NCBI GenBank assembly: GCA_900552155.1
Contig: URYU01000059.1
Span: forward strand, 1 to 10,304
Direction of reading: 5' to 3'
Length of the DNA stretch: 10,304 bases
Origin: an uncultured Collinsella sp.
GTDB lineage: Bacteria > Actinomycetota > Coriobacteriia > Coriobacteriales > Coriobacteriaceae
The notes beneath the pieces were generated by a model, which did not search any database, was not told the origin of the DNA, and was given only the letters and a program-made list of their open reading frames with translations. Positions 7,033-10,304 of this stretch are shown here, in pieces. The translations under genes were made by a program, and so were the position numbers. Position 1 is the first letter of the stretch. Each line of letters begins with the position of its first letter.

Positions 7033-8508
7033 TTACAGCGCCATCGTGCGGGCGCGGTCGATGCGCGCCAAGCAATCGTCGCGGCCGACGAGTGCCATGG
7101 TCTCGCCCAACGGAGGGCTCACCATGTTGCCGCAGACGGCGACGCGCACAGCCTGGAACACCACGCGCTTCTTGAGGTCCATTTGCTCGGGCAGCGGCTC
7201 AAGCGCGGCGTCGATGTTGGCGGCCGTCCACTCGTCCACGCCCTCGAGCGCGACCTTGGCGGCATCCAGAATGGCACCCATGCCCTCCTTGGCCAGGCCT
7301 TTGTTGACGGACTTCTCGTCATACTCGAGCGTATCGGCCGTAGCGAAGATGGGAGCGGCGACGGTCACGGCGTCGGCCGGCATCTTGGTGCGCGGCTTGA
7401 CGATGGCAGCGAGCGCGTCGATCCAATCCTCACCGTACTCGACATTACCCTCGATGAGACCCGCCTCGTGCAGTTCGGGGACCATGATCTCGTCGGCAAA
7501 CTGAGCATCGGACATGCCGTTGATGTACTCAGCGTTGACCCAATCGAGCTTCTTGGGGTCGAAGGTCGCCGGGTTCTTGGAGATGCGGTCGAGCGAGAAC
7601 TTGCTGGCCAGGACATCGCGCGGGATGATCGTGGTCTCGCCGTCGAGCGACCAGCCGAGCAGCGCCAGGTAGTTGACGAAGGCGTCGGACAGGTAGCCGG
7701 CGTCGCGGTACTCCTCCACCGAGGTGGCGCCGTGGCGCTTGGAGAGCTTCTTGCCGTCGGCGCCCAGGATCATGGAGATGTGGGCGAACGTGGGCACGGG
7801 CGCGCCGAGGGCCTCGTAGACCATGACCTGGCGCGGGGTGTTGGACAGGTGATCGTCGCCGCGGATGACGTGGGTGATCTTCATCATGGCGTCGTCGACG
7901 ACGGTCGCGAAGTTATACGTGGGGGTGCCATCGGAGCGGAAGATGACAAAGTCGTCGAGCTCCTTGGCGTCGAAGGTCACCTCGCCGTGGACGGCGTCGT
8001 GAATGACGACGTCGCCGCGGTCCTCGGGCACCTTGATGCGCAGGACGTAGGACTCGCCGGCCTCGATGCGGCGGCGGGCCTCCTCGGGATCAAGATCGCG
8101 GCAACGACGCTGATAGCCCTGGAAGGGGTCCTTGCGCTCCTGCGCGGCCTTGCGGTCGGCGTCAAGCTGCTCCTTGGTGCAGAAGCAGGGATATGCCTTG
8201 CCCTCGTCCCAAAGCTTCTGAGCGGCCTGCTTGTACAGGTCCAGGCGCTCGGTCTGGGCGTAGGGGCCAAAGTCACCGCCCACCTCGGGACCCTCGTCCC
8301 AGTCCAGGCCCAGCCAACGCATGGCGCGCAGGATGATCTGCGTGTTCTCGTCGGTGGAGCGGGTGGGGTCGGTGTCGTCGATGCGCAGGATGAACGTGCC
8401 GCCGTATGCACGGGCGAAAGCCCAGTTATAGATAGCGGTGCGGGCGCCGCCGATGTGCAGCTTGCCCGTCGGTGAGGGTGCAAAGCGGACGCGAACGTCT
8501 GATGCCAT
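7033..8508 (-). CDS. gltX: Glutamyl-tRNA synthetase
   Basis: This class I synthetase charges tRNA(Glu), and in many bacteria also tRNA(Gln) for later amidation. Starting at 8508 it has 491 residues. The HIGH motif is HIGG (18-21, within FAPSPTGKLHIGGART) and the KMSKS motif is KLSKR (254-258). Between them lie the conserved FILRIDDTD, TYNFATVVDD and HVIRGDDHLSN blocks. A CFC...C-R-D cluster (C108, C110, C136, D138) corresponds to the zinc site of E. coli GluRS, with Asp where E. coli has His. An in-frame ATG at 8547 would add 13 residues. The 8508 start is preferred because GAGGAG lies six bases upstream and the probable -10 (8554-8549) leaves no room for the longer form. The gene is divergent from metK and followed by a terminator. 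Confidence 0.95.
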   Translation of the reverse strand: MASDVRVRFAPSPTGKLHIGGARTAIYNWAFARAYGGTFILRIDDTDPTRSTDENTQIILRAMRWLGLDWDEGPEVGGDFGPYAQTERLDLYKQAAQKLWDEGKAYPCFCTKEQLDADRKAAQERKDPFQGYQRRCRDLDPEEARRRIEAGESYVLRIKVPEDRGDVVIHDAVHGEVTFDAKELDDFVIFRSDGTPTYNFATVVDDAMMKITHVIRGDDHLSNTPRQVMVYEALGAPVPTFAHISMILGADGKKLSKRHGATSVEEYRDAGYLSDAFVNYLALLGWSLDGETTIIPRDVLASKFSLDRISKNPATFDPKKLDWVNAEYINGMSDAQFADEIMVPELHEAGLIEGNVEYGEDWIDALAAIVKPRTKMPADAVTVAAPIFATADTLEYDEKSVNKGLAKEGMGAILDAAKVALEGVDEWTAANIDAALEPLPEQMDLKKRVVFQAVRVAVCGNMVSPPLGETMALVGRDDCLARIDRARTMAL

Positions 8509-8514
8509 GGATAT

Positions 8515-8520
8515 CTCCTC
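8515..8520 (-). promoter_or_regulatory. Shine-Dalgarno site that decides the gltX start
   Basis: GAGGAG on the minus strand sits six bases before the ATG at 8508. No comparable site precedes the upstream ATG at 8547, so MASDVRVRFAPSPTG is the likely N-terminus. Confidence 0.75.
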
Positions 8521-8548
8521 GATTGCAGGATGGATGTCTAACCGCACC

Positions 8549-8579
8549 AGTATAAAGCATCAAAGCAACCTCCGCACAA
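8549..8579 (-). promoter_or_regulatory. Probable gltX promoter
   Basis: On the minus strand TATACT (8554-8549) is a good -10. TTGTGC (8579-8574) is a weak -35 at 19 bases. Transcription would start near 8542, giving a leader of about 34 bases to the 8508 start. Confidence 0.4.
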
Positions 8580-8592
8580 AGGGCATCGACCC

Positions 8593-8682
8593 ACTCATTG
8601 GGGACAGACTTAAATGACCAGCCTTTGGGCAACCTGTCGGCATTTAGGCAAGGCTGATCATTTAAGTCTGTCCCCAATGAGT
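8593..8682. repeat. Long palindrome in the gltX-metK divergent region
   Basis: The 33-base arms at 8593-8625 and 8650-8682 are inverted copies differing at one position (8618/8657), around a 24-base spacer. The outer part reads ACTCATTGGGGACAGACTTA. The single mismatch is C-A on a plus-strand RNA and G-U on a minus-strand RNA. It lies upstream of both gltX and metK, so it is not a terminator for either gene. The GGGGACAGAC end resembles palindromic repeats seen between genes in many bacteria, some tied to REP-associated (Y1) transposases. That family link is recall, not a match made here. Confidence 0.85.
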
Positions 8683-8718
8683 AGGTGCGGAAAGGGTGTG
8701 AATGTTTGATTTACGCGC

Positions 8719-8724
8719 TATGAT
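8719..8724 (+). promoter_or_regulatory. Possible metK -10 element
   Basis: TATGAT differs from the consensus at one base, but no convincing -35 lies 16-18 bases upstream. If used, transcription would begin near 8731 and leave a leader of about 60 bases holding the hairpin at 8743-8769. Confidence 0.3.
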
Positions 8725-8742
8725 GTGCCCTTGCATAGAGAG

Positions 8743-8780
8743 CCCGGCGGAATGGTAACGGTCGCCGGGACACGTTTTTT
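8743..8780 (+). promoter_or_regulatory. Hairpin plus T-tract in the metK leader, possible attenuator
   Basis: The 7-bp G+C stem CCCGGCG / CGCCGGG (8743-8749, 8763-8769) closes a 13-base loop and is followed, after five bases, by six T (8775-8780). The metK ribosome-binding site GAAAGGA starts immediately after. Because gltX is divergent, the only transcripts arriving here come from metK's own promoter or the palindrome region. A terminator-like structure at this place suggests attenuation. I see no match to the SAM-I consensus, and the five-base gap weakens a simple terminator reading. Confidence 0.35.
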
Positions 8781-8792
8781 GAAAGGACAATC

Positions 8793-10072
8793 ATGTCAGA
8801 AGAACTTCGTTCCATCCCGCCCCAACACGGGTCCTTTGTTTTTACGTCGGAGTCGGTGACCGAAGGTCATCCCGATAAGATCGCTGACCAGATCAGCGAC
8901 GCCGTCCTCGACGCAATCCTCGCCAAAGAAATAGAGCTCCAGGAGCAGGGCTACATCGCCCCCAACGGCGTACCGGCCAACGTGGAAAACGTCCGCTGCG
9001 CCTGCGAGACCCTCGTGACCACCGGCACCGTCATCGTCGCCGGCGAGATTCGCACCCAGGCCTACGTCGACGTACAGGAAATCGCCCGCGGTGTTATCCG
9101 CCGCATTGGCTACAACCGTGCCAAGTTCGGTTTTGACTGCGACACCTGCGGCGTCATGAGCCTCATCCACGAGCAGTCGCCCGATATCGCCCAAGGCGTT
9201 GACGAGTCCTTCGAGACCCAGACCGGCGCTACCCCCGACCCGATCGTCCGATCGGTGCCGGCGACCAGGGCATGATGTTCGGTTATGCCTCCAACGAGAC
9301 CAAGACCCTCATGCCCATGCCGCACTACCTGGCAAGCCGCCTGGCTGAGCGCCTGGCCGCCGTGCGCCACGACGGTACCCTGCCCTATCTTCGTCCCGAC
9401 GGCAAGACCCAGGTCACCGTGCGCTACGAGGAAGGCAAGCCCGTCGAGGTCACGACCATCGTCATCTCCACGCAGCACGCCGCCGAGATCGAGGACATGG
9501 GCAAGATCAAGGCCGACCTCATCGAGCACGTCATCACCCCGGTCATGGCCGCTGAGAACATGCCGTGGGACAACGCGGACATCTACGTGAACCCCACCGG
9601 TCGCTTTGTCGTGGGCGGCCCCATGGGCGACACGGGTCTGACCGGCCGCAAGCTCATCGTCGACACCTACGGTGGCTACGGCCGTCACGGCGGCGGTGCC
9701 TTTAGCGGCTAGGACTGCACCAAGGTTGACCGCTCCGCCGCGTATGCCGCGCGCTGGGTCGCCAAGAACGTGGTCGCCGCCGGCCTGGCCGACCGCTGCG
9801 AAGTCGAGCTTGCCTACGCCATCGGCGTTTCCAAGCCCCTCTCAATCATGGTCGACACCTTCGGTACCGCACATGTTGCTGAGGACAAGATCGTTGAAGC
9901 CGTAGAGAAGACCTTCGACCTGCGCCCGGGTGCAATCATCCGCGACCTAGACCTGCGTCGCCCCATCTACGAAAAGACGGCAGCCTACGGTCACTTCGGC
10001 CGCGAAGACGCCGACTTCACCTGGGAGAAAACCGACCGAGTCGAAGAACTCAAAGCAGCCTGCGGCCTGTAA
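8793..10072 (+). pseudogene. metK: S-adenosylmethionine synthetase, disrupted by a frameshift and an amber codon
   Basis: MetK makes S-adenosylmethionine from methionine and ATP. With one base restored, the span encodes a normal MetK of about 426 residues. Part one (8793-9275) has the ATP-site GHPDK (H26, D28) and [10 protein letters not shown] (D131), then runs out of frame to a TGA at 9273. The correct frame resumes by 9251 ([13 protein letters not shown]) and continues through [14 protein letters not shown] and RHGGGAFSG. It then meets TAG at 9710-9712, where the family has Lys (FSG-K-D-P-x-K-V-D-R-S, K265 in E. coli). Beyond it, [11 protein letters not shown] through the usual C-terminus is intact to 10072. 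GAAAGGA lies five bases before the ATG. Either this copy is dead or the sequence carries errors. The rest shows no decay, which favours a recent or artefactual cause. Confidence 0.93.
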
Positions 10073-10109
10073 GCCAACGACAAAAGCTGCAGTCACATAT
10101 CGATGCACC

Positions 10110-10145
10110 AAAAGAAGTACCGGCCCCAACCGGTACTTCTTTTTT
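10110..10145. terminator. Bidirectional intrinsic terminator after metK
   Basis: A perfect 14-bp stem (AAAAGAAGTACCGG at 10110-10123, CCGGTACTTCTTTT at 10130-10143) has a six-base CCCCAA loop. Six T run from 10140 to 10145 on the plus strand, and TTCTTTT ends the hairpin on the minus strand. It starts 38 bases after the metK stop. It would also serve a convergent gene ending at 10144. Confidence 0.9.
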
Positions 10146-10304
10146 ATTTAAAGGTGGTGAAGATGAGTCGACCTGGGACATGGAATAGGTCATAGGCCGA
10201 TAAATTTTGCAGCAGAGCGACTCCAACCATGTATCCTACGTTCCGAGGGCTTTGGTATTTGGTCGGTCGCGAGATCCGCACGAGCCGGAGAGCACTAAAT
10301 GTGC
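10144..10304 (-). CDS. Possible C-terminal end of a convergent gene, unrecognised
   Basis: One minus-strand frame is open from the window edge to a TAA at 10146-10144, giving 52 residues without an internal stop. The last ones are NLSAYDLFHVPGRLIFTTFK. The stop abuts the metK terminator hairpin, the arrangement expected for two convergent genes sharing one terminator. I do not recognise the protein. Its third codon positions are less GC-rich than those of neighbouring genes, so it may be acquired DNA or not coding. A competing plus-strand frame starts at ATG 10229 (MYPTFRGLWYLVGREIRTSR) and is open to the edge, but has no good ribosome-binding site. Confidence 0.25.
   Translation of the reverse strand, partial: TFSALRLVRISRPTKYQSPRNVGYMVGVALLQNLSAYDLFHVPGRLIFTTFK

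Noticed and set aside
6838..8475. Long plus-strand open frame of 545 codons antisense to priA and gltX
   Set aside because: It is a shadow of GC-rich third positions on the opposite strand. gltX and priA have full family motifs on the minus strand and the antisense translation has none.
8509..8547. Longer gltX start at 8547
   Set aside because: The extra 13 residues lie ahead of the family's usual N-terminus, GAGGAG fits the 8508 start, and the probable promoter -10 is only two bases from 8547.
8743..8780. SAM-I riboswitch upstream of metK
   Set aside because: The leader is only about 60 bases and lacks the multi-helix layout and conserved core of SAM-I. Only one simple hairpin is visible.
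9231..9251. Programmed -1 frameshift on the C5 run in metK
   Set aside because: There is no proper X-XXY-YYZ slippery heptamer, no evident downstream stimulator, and a TAG further on would still stop the product. MetK is not known to use frameshifting.
9710..9712. Amber codon read as pyrrolysine or another amino acid
   Set aside because: The site is a lysine position, which is tempting, but fmdB ends naturally in TAG in this window, no PYLIS-like context is evident, and the upstream frameshift breaks the gene anyway.

Overview
The window is about 10.3 kb of GC-rich bacterial chromosome made of housekeeping genes. The protein sequences, the strong Shine-Dalgarno sites, the GC-rich third codon positions and the large palindromes between genes suggest a gut Actinomycetota of the class Coriobacteriia, probably Collinsella or a close relative. 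That placement is inference from memory of such proteins, not a database result.

Layout from left to right. Bases 2-826 (+) hold the C-terminal half of malQ (4-alpha-glucanotransferase). A small zinc-ribbon protein of the FmdB family follows at 915-1151 (+). A convergent gap at 1152-1293 carries a terminator-like hairpin and a 67-bp imperfect palindrome. On the minus strand, read right to left, is the classic cluster priA (6944-4491), def (4472-3936), fmt (3611-2691) and rsmB (2694-1294). It covers replication restart, peptide deformylation, initiator-tRNA formylation and 16S rRNA m5C967 methylation. fmt and rsmB overlap by 4 bases. def and fmt are separated by 324 bases holding a 96-bp palindrome and a T-rich fmt leader. 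Upstream of priA, behind its own terminator, lies gltX (8508-7033, minus). The 8509-8792 gap, between the divergent gltX and metK, holds a third palindrome and a short metK leader with a hairpin plus T-tract. metK (8793-10072, +) follows and ends at a bidirectional terminator. The last 160 bases may hold the C-terminus of a convergent gene.

The genes fall into one functional group: making and maturing formyl-methionine proteins (fmt, def), charging tRNA (gltX), ribosome methylation (rsmB) and the S-adenosylmethionine supply that rsmB depends on (metK).

Three points stand out. (1) metK, normally essential, is broken twice here: a one-base frameshift near 9246-9250 and an in-frame TAG at 9710 that replaces an active-site lysine. 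(2) PriA begins with a textbook sliding-clamp-binding pentapeptide, QLSLF, on a Pro/Ala/Glu-rich tether ahead of its normal N-terminal domain. (3) Three unrelated long palindromes occupy three of the intergenic gaps. No CRISPR array, tRNA, rRNA, transposase or phage gene was seen.
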